From Corallococcus sp. CA053C (lineage in GTDB: Bacteria > Myxococcota > Myxococcia > Myxococcales > Myxococcaceae): 64,000 bases of DNA. Made by a program: the position numbers and the translations under genes. The DNA lies in NCBI RefSeq assembly GCF_003611675.1, contig NZ_RAWA01000001.1:1-64000 (forward strand). Reading direction: 5' to 3'. This document shows, piece by piece, positions 43,965-53,261 of this stretch (within the stretch, counting starts at the first letter, position 1; every line of letters begins with the position of its first letter). The notes below the pieces were generated by a model that was not told the origin of the DNA, searched no databases, and worked only from the letters and a program-made list of their open reading frames with translations.

Positions 43965-46733
43965 ATGCCAGGAAGACTGAGGTTGGGCGCGAACGGCCAG
44001 GACGTGGTCCTGCTGCAATCGCGGCTGAATGGGTTGCCGAGCGTGCTGCCCCTGCTGGCGGTGGATGGCGACTTCGGCCCCAAGACCTTGCGGCGCGTCA
44101 AGGAGTTCCAGGCCGCGATGCTTGCCGATGGCGTGGTCGACCCTGGCACGTGGTCGAAGCTGCTGGATGGCGAGCGGGCTCCACGCGAAACCCTCCAGGT
44201 CGAAGGACGCCACCTGCGTGATCCGCAGGGCCACAGGATCATCCTGCGGGGCATCAACCTGCCGCTGCTGGACGACTGGACCTTCCCGCCAGACAGCAAG
44301 CTGGCCGACCTTGAACAGACCGGCGCGAACGCCGTCCGGATTCAATGGTACATCGACTACCCCCAACGCAATCGTCCGGCGTATACCAGCGCGGATCTGG
44401 ATGCCTTCCTGACCCAGTGCAAGTCGAATCGCATGATTCCAATCCTGGGTCTATGGGATGCCACCTGCAACTCCGAACCAACGGTGGTGAATACAAGGTT
44501 GATCCCCTGGTGGACCTCGGATGAGGTTGTCAGCATCCTCAACAAGCATCGACAATACCTGATCATCAACCTGGCGAACGAGCTGGGGTTCTATCGCTGG
44601 AAGGTGGCCCCCCCGGCCGCGCTGGACGAGTTCAAGGACGCCTACAAGACAGCGATCACGAGCATTCGCGAGAAGTTGCACATGCCGGTGATGATCGATG
44701 CGCCGGATTGTGGCACTTCAATCGACGCGTGGGTCACGATCGGACAGGAGTTGATCGACCACGATCCCGACCACAACCTGCTCTTGAGCGTCCACTCCTA
44801 CTGGGCGGCCCACGATGGAATGCCGCACATCGAGAGCGCCGTCGCAGCCAACCTGCCAATCGTCTTCGGTGAAGTCGCCAACAAGCAGGACGAGGAGGTC
44901 GAGGGAAAGACGCAGCATTGCTTCTATGATCTCGATGGCCTCGGGCAGAACCAGCCGCCACAGTTCGGATTCACCTACCAGGACCTGCTGCGGACACTCA
45001 AGACGCATGACATCGGGTGGCTTGCATGGAGCTGGTGGCCGGATGGCTGCCAAAGCCGGAACATGGGCCTGTATACGCCGGGTTCCAGTCAATTCAAGGG
45101 CCTGAGCGAGCCTTTCGGCGACGACATCGTGAACAACCCTGACCATGGCTTGAAGGTGGACGCCGAGCGGTCCTCGGTCTTCAACCAGGGCGTAGACATC
45201 AGCAACTCAGCCAACAGCATCACCACCGCCGAGGGCGGCACCCGCCATGATCCGGAAGAGCTTGCACCGGACCGGCAGGTCGATCTGGTCACCTGGAAGG
45301 ATGCGCGCAACGCGGATCGCACGCTGCATCTGGGCGCCTACCTCTACCAATACGATTTCAGCTTCAATGACGGTCAACAGGTCATAACCCGCAGCGCCAA
45401 CGATGATGCCTTTGGCCATCCGGGCTTTGGCTATGTCGTCTCGCACAACAACCAGAACGGCAATTCGCCTCTGGGCAAGGTCGTTCCGCCGACCCGCGTG
45501 GAGACGACCGTCTTCCTGGGCGGACACCATGCCATCCATCGCGTTGAGCTCGTGTACGACCGAAGCCGCGAGGACGGTGGCTTTGGAATCCAGATCCCCG
45601 TGGTGATTGAATGGTTCGTGGCGACCGGCCGCGACCACCCCGTGTGGGCAGTGACCTGGAAGATGGGCTTGACCGCCAACCCGCAGAACCGTGATTTCGA
45701 CAAGTTCCGAATGGATGTGCGCGGTCCGTATGGCTCGCTCAATTTCGATGGTGCGGCCAGCCGGAACCAGGGCGACGCGATTGGCGGCGTTGCGTGGGGG
45801 GATTTCGGGCTGAAATTCACGACCACCGATGCGCAACTGACCTTGAGATCGCAATGGACCTACAACACCCCCAACGCGGTGTGCTTCACGCAGGCGTGGA
45901 CAGCCAACGAAAACGCGGAGATGGGGATCGTGCAGACGCGGGTCGCAGACAAGGAAATGGGCAACCCGGATCGGGTCGTGGGGCGGGAACGGGGTCACAC
46001 GTCGGCAGAGGACTTTCCGGACAGAGGCAATTGCACCCTCCTCGGATCCGACAACCGCCACTACTCCCTGCCTTGCATCAGCGGTTGGCCCTACCAGTTG
46101 ATGAATTTTGATTGGGACCCGGGTTCCAGCAAGCCGGCTGCCGAGGCGACCGGCACCAAGCTGATCGCCTGGGGCTCGCCGTATGGCTGGCTTGGAGCTC
46201 CCGCATTCGATGTGTTCGATGGGTCCGCCAGCGCCGACGGCCGTGATGATCGGTCATATGCGACCTTCATCGTCCTGGGGCCCCGATTCCGTTTTGCCCC
46301 GGAGGGTGATCCGGCGGGGGACGTGGCCACCACCCTCAAGGAGGTCGAGGCGCTCAATGCCGCGACCCTCGGCGATGTCCTGTCCGGTTCACTGGTCACG
46401 GAGCTGGCGCGGGGGCCTGGCGCAAGCCACCTCAAGAGCCTCACCCAGGGCTACAATGACACCTATGCCGCCTACTACCTGCGCGCAAGCGACAACCAGG
46501 TGGCCTTCTCGTTCACGCCAGCCATTGACACGGTGGTGAAGAACCCCATTTTCGTGGTTCAGGACTACACCACCCAGGAACTGCCAGACATCACCGTCGA
46601 TGGCAATCCGCTCAGCGTGAACAGTGGCGCGGACGCAGGCGCTTTTGTCTCCCTCAATCCCGCCACCCACGAATTGTGGGTGACCCTGAACGCAACGATT
46701 CAAGGCCCGACGGGCATCCAGATCAGGGCTTGA
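43965..46733 (+). CDS. Peptidoglycan-binding domain plus GH5 mannanase/cellulase-like enzyme
   Basis: 922 aa from ATG 43965. Residues 1-72 are a PG_binding_1 domain (GANGQDVVLLQSRLNGL, VDGDFGPKTLRRVKEFQA, DPGTWSKLL). A GH5 domain follows at about residues 78-390: FRGIN-like LRGINLPLLDDW, catalytic acid/base E in INLANELGF, and nucleophile E in IVFGEVAN, ending with IGWLAWSWWPDG. The pattern suits the mannanase side of GH5. The C-terminal 500 residues are beta-rich and unrecognised. No signal peptide is visible. The order PG-binding then GH5 is unusual. GC content is lower than in flanking genes. Confidence 0.85.
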   Translation: MPGRLRLGANGQDVVLLQSRLNGLPSVLPLLAVDGDFGPKTLRRVKEFQAAMLADGVVDPGTWSKLLDGERAPRETLQVEGRHLRDPQGHRIILRGINLPLLDDWTFPPDSKLADLEQTGANAVRIQWYIDYPQRNRPAYTSADLDAFLTQCKSNRMIPILGLWDATCNSEPTVVNTRLIPWWTSDEVVSILNKHRQYLIINLANELGFYRWKVAPPAALDEFKDAYKTAITSIREKLHMPVMIDAPDCGTSIDAWVTIGQELIDHDPDHNLLLSVHSYWAAHDGMPHIESAVAANLPIVFGEVANKQDEEVEGKTQHCFYDLDGLGQNQPPQFGFTYQDLLRTLKTHDIGWLAWSWWPDGCQSRNMGLYTPGSSQFKGLSEPFGDDIVNNPDHGLKVDAERSSVFNQGVDISNSANSITTAEGGTRHDPEELAPDRQVDLVTWKDARNADRTLHLGAYLYQYDFSFNDGQQVITRSANDDAFGHPGFGYVVSHNNQNGNSPLGKVVPPTRVETTVFLGGHHAIHRVELVYDRSREDGGFGIQIPVVIEWFVATGRDHPVWAVTWKMGLTANPQNRDFDKFRMDVRGPYGSLNFDGAASRNQGDAIGGVAWGDFGLKFTTTDAQLTLRSQWTYNTPNAVCFTQAWTANENAEMGIVQTRVADKEMGNPDRVVGRERGHTSAEDFPDRGNCTLLGSDNRHYSLPCISGWPYQLMNFDWDPGSSKPAAEATGTKLIAWGSPYGWLGAPAFDVFDGSASADGRDDRSYATFIVLGPRFRFAPEGDPAGDVATTLKEVEALNAATLGDVLSGSLVTELARGPGASHLKSLTQGYNDTYAAYYLRASDNQVAFSFTPAIDTVVKNPIFVVQDYTTQELPDITVDGNPLSVNSGADAGAFVSLNPATHELWVTLNATIQGPTGIQIRA

Positions 46734-47964
46734 AGCGCGCGCCGGGCGGGTCCTCCTGCTCGCGGGGCACGAGCGTGACGGGGAAGCGGTAGCGCTGGTC
46801 CTCCGGAGCCTGCGCCCCGCGGTCCTGGCGCTCGCCGACCTTCCGTGTCCACTCGTCGGGCCGGTGGCCGCCCCCAAACGCCGAGGCGAGCACGCGGTCG
46901 ACGTCCGCGGGGTCCTTCACATCGAAGCGGATCCCCTCGAAGCGGACCGGGCCCTCGAACAGGAAGGCGAAGTCCCGGCAGTACTGCGAGTAGCTCGCCT
47001 CCCAGCGCAGCCTCAGGTCCGCCCCCGAGCGCTCCAGCACCGTCAGCCGGTTGTCCTGCAGGCTCGGCGCGTCGTTGCCGTACCACGCATCCCAGTCACC
47101 TTCCGGTCCCACCACCAGCGTCGACCACTCGGCGAGGCTCGGATGCCGCCCTCCGTTCGCCGCGGCGACCGGGAGGGTGCTCGCGTAGGGCTCCGGCACG
47201 CCATCCTCGCCGGAGCTCTCTTCCGCGTGGATTTCCAGCGAGTACATCACCGTGGCGCGGTCGGGCTGGTAGCGGTACTCGCGGGCCTCGAGGTCCGGGA
47301 CCCACGTGCTGACGTGGACGTCGAGGCGCGAGGATTCAATCGCATGCCCATGCCCGGCCAGGACGAGCGGCCTGTCGGGAGTGGGCGCGTCCGCGGGGAC
47401 CTTCTCGAGGGCCTCGGGATGGCGCCAGGGGTCATCCGGATCATCCGGAGCGTCCCCGGCGGGCGCGGGGTCCACCGCGGCGTCCGGAAGCGGCGTGAGC
47501 TGCGCGAGGAACGCGCTGAAGGACGGCGCGCACTCCCGCGCGACGAAGAGGTCCTCGGTCTCCGTCGGTGCATCGCTGTCGAAGAACCAGATGGTTCCCC
47601 GAGGCGAGTCCGGCCGGTCCGCGAGCTGCAGGCCGAAGCGGTTGATGGCGCCGTACTGGCGCGCGAAGACCACCACGTCGGAGGGGAGGTGCTCGTTCCC
47701 GTACTCGAGTCCGAACCGGTCCTCGGCGCGCAGCCCGAGGAGCTCATCGATCCGCACCTCCCGGTCCAGTCCGTCGCGGAACCCGGCGGTGCAATTTCCC
47801 AGGAGCGCGCCGTTGAACCGGACGAGGAGCTCCCGGAAGTCAGCGGGCAGGGGGTGCGGAAGGCCACGCTCGAACTGCTCCAGCTGCTCCGGCGTGAGCT
47901 CCGGAGCGCAGGGGGCATGCTGGATGCGCGAAGCGAGGCCGGGGGGCAGGAAGTGCAGTGGCAT
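46723..47964 (-). CDS. SMI1/KNR4 (SUKH)-domain protein
   Basis: 413 aa from ATG 47964 (a second ATG lies at 47967). Residues 22-155 are a SMI1/KNR4-type domain: PEQLEQFERGLPHPLPADFR, then ELLVRFNGALLGNC and AINRFGLQLADRPD. SUKH proteins are frequent immunity proteins for nuclease toxins. The second half, after an acidic Pro/Asp linker at residues 160-190, is unrecognised. It converges with and overlaps the GH5 gene by 11 bp. No toxin gene is adjacent. Confidence 0.8.
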   Translation of the reverse strand: MPLHFLPPGLASRIQHAPCAPELTPEQLEQFERGLPHPLPADFRELLVRFNGALLGNCTAGFRDGLDREVRIDELLGLRAEDRFGLEYGNEHLPSDVVVFARQYGAINRFGLQLADRPDSPRGTIWFFDSDAPTETEDLFVARECAPSFSAFLAQLTPLPDAAVDPAPAGDAPDDPDDPWRHPEALEKVPADAPTPDRPLVLAGHGHAIESSRLDVHVSTWVPDLEAREYRYQPDRATVMYSLEIHAEESSGEDGVPEPYASTLPVAAANGGRHPSLAEWSTLVVGPEGDWDAWYGNDAPSLQDNRLTVLERSGADLRLRWEASYSQYCRDFAFLFEGPVRFEGIRFDVKDPADVDRVLASAFGGGHRPDEWTRKVGERQDRGAQAPEDQRYRFPVTLVPREQEDPPGARFKP

Positions 47965-47967
47965 CAC

Positions 47968-48287
47968 CCCCCCTCCTCTAACATCGGCGGCGCTCGCGGT
48001 GTCCGACGTTCAGCGCCCCGCCCGGGCAGGGCCGCTACCGCGCCAAGGCCCAGGCCAATTCCTACCACGACCCCTGACCTATTTCACGCCCAGAGTGTGT
48101 CTTTACCGAACCCCGTGGAAATCCCTTAGACTGGCATTTCAACGAATGAGCAACACGCCCGGGCCGAAATCATTCATGTGCATTGGAACTTCCTGAATTG
48201 CTCGTCTTGATTTGCAGTTGAATCGAGTGCGGTGTTAGTAAGGCATTGGCTTCGGCCAACCCCGTACCCACACCTCAGGAGAAGTCC
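47968..48287. other. Divergent intergenic region
   Basis: 320 bp between diverging genes, with AT-richer parts around 48130-48240 that probably hold promoters. No clear -24/-12 or -35/-10 match stands out. Confidence 0.4.
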
Positions 48288-48848
48288 ATGACGAGCAACG
48301 CGAAGCGTTTCCTGGCGGTCTCGCTGCTGTCCCTCACTCCGTCGATCGCGCTCGCCGGGCAGATCGAGTCCGGCTTCCCCGACTTCCTCTCCACGCGTGA
48401 CGAGTACGTCAGCGTCCGTGAGGGGGCGGTCCAGCTTCCCACGCGGAAGGGGGAGTCGGTACAGTCCATTGGCCCCGCCCTGGAGAACCTCTTCGTCCTC
48501 AACCAGACCGGCGTCAACATCTCCCTGGGCCTCCAGGTGGTGACGGGGACGTTCAACGGCGTGTTCAATCCCTACCCTGTGCCCACCGCCAACTATGGCG
48601 GGTTCCAGGTCAGCGCCCCCGCTCCCGCCCCGCTGATCGCGCAGCAGTACTACTGGACGGTCGACCCGGCGAACCCGGCCGGCACGAAGACGTGCGTCTG
48701 GCGGGTGGAGGTCAGCGACGTTGCCGGGACCTGCTCGGCGCAGGTCTTCTTCGGCACCTACGGCGGCGCCGTCTGCACCGTCGACGCGGCCCAGTCCTTC
48801 ATCGACCCGACCACGTGCCAGACGCAGATCGTCACCGTCATCCAGTGA
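48288..48848 (+). CDS. Small exported protein
   Basis: 186 aa from ATG 48288, with aggaga 8 nt upstream. Signal MTSNAKRFLAVSLLSLTPSI ends near ALAGQ. The mature protein is beta-rich, with four cysteines (TKTCVWRV, GTCSAQV, AVCTVDA, TTCQTQ) in the C-terminal third. I do not recognise a family. Confidence 0.8.
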   Translation: MTSNAKRFLAVSLLSLTPSIALAGQIESGFPDFLSTRDEYVSVREGAVQLPTRKGESVQSIGPALENLFVLNQTGVNISLGLQVVTGTFNGVFNPYPVPTANYGGFQVSAPAPAPLIAQQYYWTVDPANPAGTKTCVWRVEVSDVAGTCSAQVFFGTYGGAVCTVDAAQSFIDPTTCQTQIVTVIQ

Positions 48849-48935
48849 GCTGAGCCTCGCTGACAGCCCCCCTGGGCCCCTGTTGGGCCTGGGGTGGCCC
48901 TTGCGCAGATGTAACAGCGCTTATACAGTCTGGCC

Positions 48936-49430
48936 ATGCCGCTCCCAGATGACGCCACGCTCGGCACCCTGCTCAGGCATCTGACCGAGCTGATGGATGG
49001 TGCGGTCGAGCAGGCCTATGGCTCACTGTCGCTCGAGTACCGACCCCGCTACACACCGGTCGTGCGCACCCTGCTCGAACTCGGCTCGGCGTCGATCCGG
49101 ACGATTTCGGAGCATGCCGGCATCAGCCATTCGGCGGCGAGCCAGACCGTTTCGCAGATGGCCAGGTCCGGGCTGGTGAGCCTGCGCGCCGGTGGAGATG
49201 CCCGCGAGCGCATCGTCGTCCTGACCCCGGCCGCGGAGGCCGTCGTTCCGGCGCTGCGCCGGCAATGGGCCATCACCCAAGCCGCCGCGCAGGCGTTCGA
49301 CGAAGAGCTCTCGATGCCGTTGTCGCAGCTGCTCCGCGAAGCGATCGCGGCGCTGGAGCGGCGCCCCTTCAGCGAGCGCCTCGCGTCGACAAAGCCGCCG
49401 AAGCCCCCCAGGAAGAACGCACAAGAATGA
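48936..49430 (+). CDS. MarR-family transcriptional regulator
   Basis: 164-aa winged-helix protein. The HTH lies at about residues 48-85 (IRTISEHAGISHSAASQTVS then QMARSGLVSL) and the wing follows (GGDARERIVVLT). This is MarR architecture. Its stop overlaps the start of the S41 peptidase gene (ATGA), so the two are co-translated; it may regulate this pair in response to a ligand. Confidence 0.9.
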   Translation: MPLPDDATLGTLLRHLTELMDGAVEQAYGSLSLEYRPRYTPVVRTLLELGSASIRTISEHAGISHSAASQTVSQMARSGLVSLRAGGDARERIVVLTPAAEAVVPALRRQWAITQAAAQAFDEELSMPLSQLLREAIAALERRPFSERLASTKPPKPPRKNAQE

Positions 49431-50743
49431 GACTCCCCACATTTCTATTGTGGGCGGTGCTGGGTTCTGCCGGTGCGCCAGTGGAGGCACAGCAGCGCCT
49501 TTCGCCCAAAGAACGCGACGCGGCGTTGCAGGCCATCACGACAGCCTTCAAGGAAGGCTACGTCTTTCCCGAGATGCGGCCGAAGATCGTCAAGGAACTC
49601 GACCGGATGCGGAGGTCGGGCCGCTGCGACGTAGACGACCCGATCGTTTTCGCCGACAGGATCACCGAAGGCCTTCGCAGCGTCAGCAACGACCGGCATC
49701 TCTCGTTGCGGGTGGATCCGGCAGCCTATGCCGCGGCGCTCGCCGCGCCGGACAGCGACGCTGGCGAAGAGGCCTGGTTCCGACGCCAGGCCCTCCGCGA
49801 CCATCACGGCCTGGTGGAGATGAAGATCCTGCCCGGCAACCTCCGCTACCTGAAGATCGCCGGGTTCTCGTGGGTCAACGACGAGACCGGCGCCGCCTAT
49901 GACGACGCCCTGCGCTTCCTGAAGGATGGCGACGCGATCATCATCGACCTGCGCAACAACGGCGGGGGTTCACATGCCGCGGTCCGCTACCTGGTCAGCC
50001 ACTTCATGGAGCCCGACACGCTGGAGTTGACCTTCCTGGAGGGCTCGGAGACGCCCTCGCAGTCGCGGACCCTCGAACATCTGCCGGTCGGACGGGTGAA
50101 GGGCAAGCCGCTCTACGTTCTGATCGACGGACAGACCGCGTCGGCGGCTGAAGCGTTCGCCTACGACGTGCAGCAGTTCAAGCTGGGCCAGCTGGTCGGC
50201 GCCAGGACCGTGGGCGCGGCCAACAACAACAAGCAGCTGCCGGTGGCGCCCGGGTTCATGCTCAGCGTCTCCTACGGTCGTCCAGTGCATGCGGTGAGCC
50301 ACGGCAACTGGGAAGGCACCGGCATCACGCCGGACGTGGAGACGCCCTCCGCGCAGGCCCTGGACGCCGCGCAGAAGCACGCGCTGGACAGGCTCTCGCG
50401 CTCCCCCGCCGCGACGGCCGAACAACGGCGGGACTACCGCTGGGCCGAAGTCGGCATCGAGGCACGCCTGCATCCGGTCAGCGTGGAGCCCGCCACGCTC
50501 GCGACGCTGACCGGGCACTACCGCAGGAGCGGCCCCGGAGCCGAGCCGATCCAGGTCGTACAACGCGACGACGGAGCGCTCTGGTTCGCCTTCCCCCGTC
50601 GCCCGGCCGCGCGCCTGTCGCCGCTCGCGCAGGACGTCTTCGCGGTCGAGGGCTATGACGCCCTGCGGGTTCGGCTGACCGGAAGGACCCTGGAGATGCT
50701 GTGGCGCGACGAAGCCGCTCCGCGCGTGTATCCGCGTGAGTGA
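49427..50743 (+). CDS. Exported S41-family peptidase
   Basis: 438 aa from ATG 49427 in the MarR ATGA overlap; the signal is MRLPTFLLWAVLGSAGAPVE. An N-terminal helical IRBP-type domain is followed by the S41 protease core: YLKIAGFSWVN, DAIIIDLRNNGGGSHAAVRY and PLYVLIDGQTASAAEAFAYD, whose serine (TASAAE) is the nucleophile. GARTVGAANNN follows. No PDZ domain is evident. The C-terminal 100 residues look like a beta-barrel lipocalin-type tail. This is the non-CtpA, tricorn/IRBP-like branch. Confidence 0.9.
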   Translation: MRLPTFLLWAVLGSAGAPVEAQQRLSPKERDAALQAITTAFKEGYVFPEMRPKIVKELDRMRRSGRCDVDDPIVFADRITEGLRSVSNDRHLSLRVDPAAYAAALAAPDSDAGEEAWFRRQALRDHHGLVEMKILPGNLRYLKIAGFSWVNDETGAAYDDALRFLKDGDAIIIDLRNNGGGSHAAVRYLVSHFMEPDTLELTFLEGSETPSQSRTLEHLPVGRVKGKPLYVLIDGQTASAAEAFAYDVQQFKLGQLVGARTVGAANNNKQLPVAPGFMLSVSYGRPVHAVSHGNWEGTGITPDVETPSAQALDAAQKHALDRLSRSPAATAEQRRDYRWAEVGIEARLHPVSVEPATLATLTGHYRRSGPGAEPIQVVQRDDGALWFAFPRRPAARLSPLAQDVFAVEGYDALRVRLTGRTLEMLWRDEAAPRVYPRE

Positions 50744-50780
50744 AGTGCGGCTTGCTCCAGTGCGCATCCCCCCTCGCGGC

Positions 50781-51677
50781 TCAGCGCTGGCAGTAGCTCG
50801 GCATGGTGCTCGGCAGTCCCCCCGCGTAGGGCGACGGGACGGTGCCGAAGGGGTGGGCCTGGAGGAACTGCCAGACCGCCGCGCGCGCGTCCGTGGGGAT
50901 GGTGTGCCCCCGGCCGTGGTTGCACAGCATGGCGAACTGGTTCTTGGACTTCAGGTCGTTGTAGTAGTTCTGGCTCGCCGTCTGGAAGTTGATGACGACC
51001 TGGTCGGACGCGCCGCCGTGGAAGATCATGGTGGCGAACTTGTTCGACGGGTCCTGCGTCGGGAGGGTGGACATCCTCCCGCCCGAGTAGGTCGCCACGC
51101 TCGCGATGTATCCCGAGCGGCGGTAGCTCATCTGGGTGGTGTTCAGGCCTCCCGCGCTCATCCCCATGCTGTGGATGCGGCTCACGTTGATGCCGATCTT
51201 CTGGATGGCACAGGCCAGGACCTCGTCGGCCACGCGGAAGTCGTCGTCACGTGACGTCGACGAGACGTAGAACCAGGGGAAGGTGCCCGCGGCGGGATCG
51301 TGCACCGGCGCCGCGACAATGCCACCCTGGGCCTTGATGGCTTCAATCTGCGTCGTGCCGATGCCCGTGGTGGCCTCCGTGGGCTGGCTGCCCGTGCCGT
51401 GCCAGTAGAAGACGAGCGGGCCGTCCAACGTCCTGGCCGCGTCCGACATCCAGATGCGAACCGCGCGGGCCGGGATCCCCGCCGGCCGGAACGTGAGCGT
51501 CCCGTCCACGAACTCGGGACAGGGACCGGTGGGCTGTGGAATGAAGGTGGGAGAGGGCCAGGCCAGACTGGCGCTCGTTCCCGCCAGCGCCTCGGAGGCG
51601 CTGGCCTCCGCGCCTCCATCTTCACCACCACAGGCGGACACGGTCACGATAAGAGCGGCGGCAAGGACCCTCTTCAT
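50781..51677 (-). CDS. Lipoprotein esterase (PHB-depolymerase/LpqC-like alpha/beta hydrolase)
   Basis: 298 aa from ATG 51677; MKRVLAAALIVTVSAC is a lipoprotein signal. The hydrolase core has oxyanion region VFYWHGTGSQP, the nucleophile in RIHSMGMSAGGLNTTQ (GMSAG), and C-terminal CNHGRGHTIPTDA with the catalytic His. This is the arrangement of poly-hydroxyalkanoate depolymerase-like and feruloyl-type esterases. Cysteines PCPEF and AMLCNH may pair. The longer ORF to 53027 is a shadow of the MFS gene. It diverges from the MFS gene. Confidence 0.88.
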   Translation of the reverse strand: MKRVLAAALIVTVSACGGEDGGAEASASEALAGTSASLAWPSPTFIPQPTGPCPEFVDGTLTFRPAGIPARAVRIWMSDAARTLDGPLVFYWHGTGSQPTEATTGIGTTQIEAIKAQGGIVAAPVHDPAAGTFPWFYVSSTSRDDDFRVADEVLACAIQKIGINVSRIHSMGMSAGGLNTTQMSYRRSGYIASVATYSGGRMSTLPTQDPSNKFATMIFHGGASDQVVINFQTASQNYYNDLKSKNQFAMLCNHGRGHTIPTDARAAVWQFLQAHPFGTVPSPYAGGLPSTMPSYCQR

Positions 51678-51785
51678 GGCAGATACCCTCCGGGCAAAGG
51701 CACCGGTCAATGGGAAGACATCATTGGGACACCCTTTTCCAGGGAATACAAGCAAAACACCATAGACGGAAAAATACCGCGACTT

Positions 51786-53063
51786 ATGCCTTTGACCTCC
51801 ACCGTGGCCATCCCCCCTGCCGCAACGAGCGCGCTCCGCATCCCGGGTTACCGGACCTTCCTCATCACGTTCATGTTGGCGATGATGGCCGACAACATCG
51901 AGCACGTGATCAGCTACTGGGTGGCGTTCCAGAAGTTCCACTCGGCGGCGCTGGGAGGGTTCGCGGTGGTGTCCCACTGGCTGCCCTTCTTGATGTTCTC
52001 CGTGCCGGTGGGCGCGCTCAATGACCGGTTCGATTCCAGACGCCTCATCCAGGCGGGCATGGTGCTCTTCATCACCGCCTCCGCGGGGTGGGGCTACTTC
52101 TTCGTCACGGACTCGTTGCAGCTGTGGCACGCGATGGTGCTGCTCACGCTCCACGGCTGCGCGGGGGTCCTCTGGGGCACCTCCAGCCAGATGTTGCTCT
52201 ACGACATCGTGGGCACGGCCTCCCTGGCCAGCGCGGTGCGCCTGAACGCGACGGCCCGCTACCTGGGCGTCCTGGTGGGCCCCGGGGTGGGCAGCATCAT
52301 CATGCGGACGCTCGGGCCCACCCGGGGCATCTTCGTCAACACGCTGTTCTATCTGCCCCTCGTGCTCTGGCTGGTGGGCGCACCCCATGGCCGGCACTTT
52401 CGCGGGGCGCGGACGGGCCCCAAGCTTGCCGTGCGAGGCTTCGCGGACATCGTCCAGACGGTCCGCGACGTGCGCGGGATGCCCGTGGTCGCGCCCATGG
52501 TGTTGCTGGCGGGGGCCGCCTCGTTCTTCATTGGCAACAGCTATCAGGCGCAGATGCCGGGCTTCGCCCATGAGCTGGGCCATGGAGACCCCGGCCTGGC
52601 CTATACGCTGCTGCTGGGCGCGGATGCGGCCGGCGCGCTGCTGGCGGGCATCCTGCTGGAGACGCGCGGCACCTGGCTGCCGACGACGGCGGCGTCCGCA
52701 TTGAAGATTGCCTTCCTGTGGGGGTGCTCGCTCTTCATGTTCTCGTTCATGCGCTGGTATCCGGCGGCGATCGGCGTGCTGTTCCTGGCCGGGTTCCTGG
52801 AGCTCTCCTTCAGCAGCATGACGCAGGCCATCGTGCAGCTGAATGCGCCGGATACCATCCGGGGCCGCGTGCTGGGGCTCTTCAGCATGTCGGCCTCCGG
52901 CCTGCGGGCGTTCAGCGGCGTGACGGTGGGGCTCTTGGGGAGCGTGACCAACATCCACCTCTCGCTCGGCCTGTCCGCCGTGGCCTTCGTGGTGGTGGCT
53001 GGACTGCTGCTGCTGCGCCAATCCCAACCGGACGCGCAGGCCCCTTCGTCACCTCCTGTGTGA
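51786..53063 (+). CDS. MFS transporter
   Basis: 425-aa major facilitator of the EntS/MFS_3 type, with about 12 hydrophobic segments and the inter-helix motif GALNDRFDSRRLIQAG (motif A, loop 2-3). ALVGPGVG-type motif appears as VLVGPGVGSIIMRTLG. It probably exports a small molecule. It starts at ATG 51786 and diverges from the esterase; the 108-bp gap is AT-rich and should hold both promoters. Confidence 0.9.
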   Translation: MPLTSTVAIPPAATSALRIPGYRTFLITFMLAMMADNIEHVISYWVAFQKFHSAALGGFAVVSHWLPFLMFSVPVGALNDRFDSRRLIQAGMVLFITASAGWGYFFVTDSLQLWHAMVLLTLHGCAGVLWGTSSQMLLYDIVGTASLASAVRLNATARYLGVLVGPGVGSIIMRTLGPTRGIFVNTLFYLPLVLWLVGAPHGRHFRGARTGPKLAVRGFADIVQTVRDVRGMPVVAPMVLLAGAASFFIGNSYQAQMPGFAHELGHGDPGLAYTLLLGADAAGALLAGILLETRGTWLPTTAASALKIAFLWGCSLFMFSFMRWYPAAIGVLFLAGFLELSFSSMTQAIVQLNAPDTIRGRVLGLFSMSASGLRAFSGVTVGLLGSVTNIHLSLGLSAVAFVVVAGLLLLRQSQPDAQAPSSPPV

Positions 53064-53191
53064 GTGCTCGCATTTCAATAATTCTCTCATCGGGCGCCAG
53101 GGCCCCCCGCACAGTTGCATTCTGCTCGCGCGGAGGGGACGTGCGGACACTGACCCGCCAGGGGGACAGGGAATAGATCCAGGCGCTGCCC

Positions 53192-53225
53192 AGAAAGAGG
53201 GGCAGGCGTCCGCCTGCTCTCTTTC
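53192..53225 (+). terminator. Hairpin between MFS gene and next gene
   Basis: gaaagaggggcaggcg and cgcctgctctctttc form a nearly complete stem with a 2-nt centre, followed by gttc. It lies between the MFS stop and the ribosome-binding site at 53248 and may end the MFS transcript. Confidence 0.55.
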
Positions 53226-53261
53226 GTTCACGGTCGGCACACCGCCCGAAGGAGAATCGAC

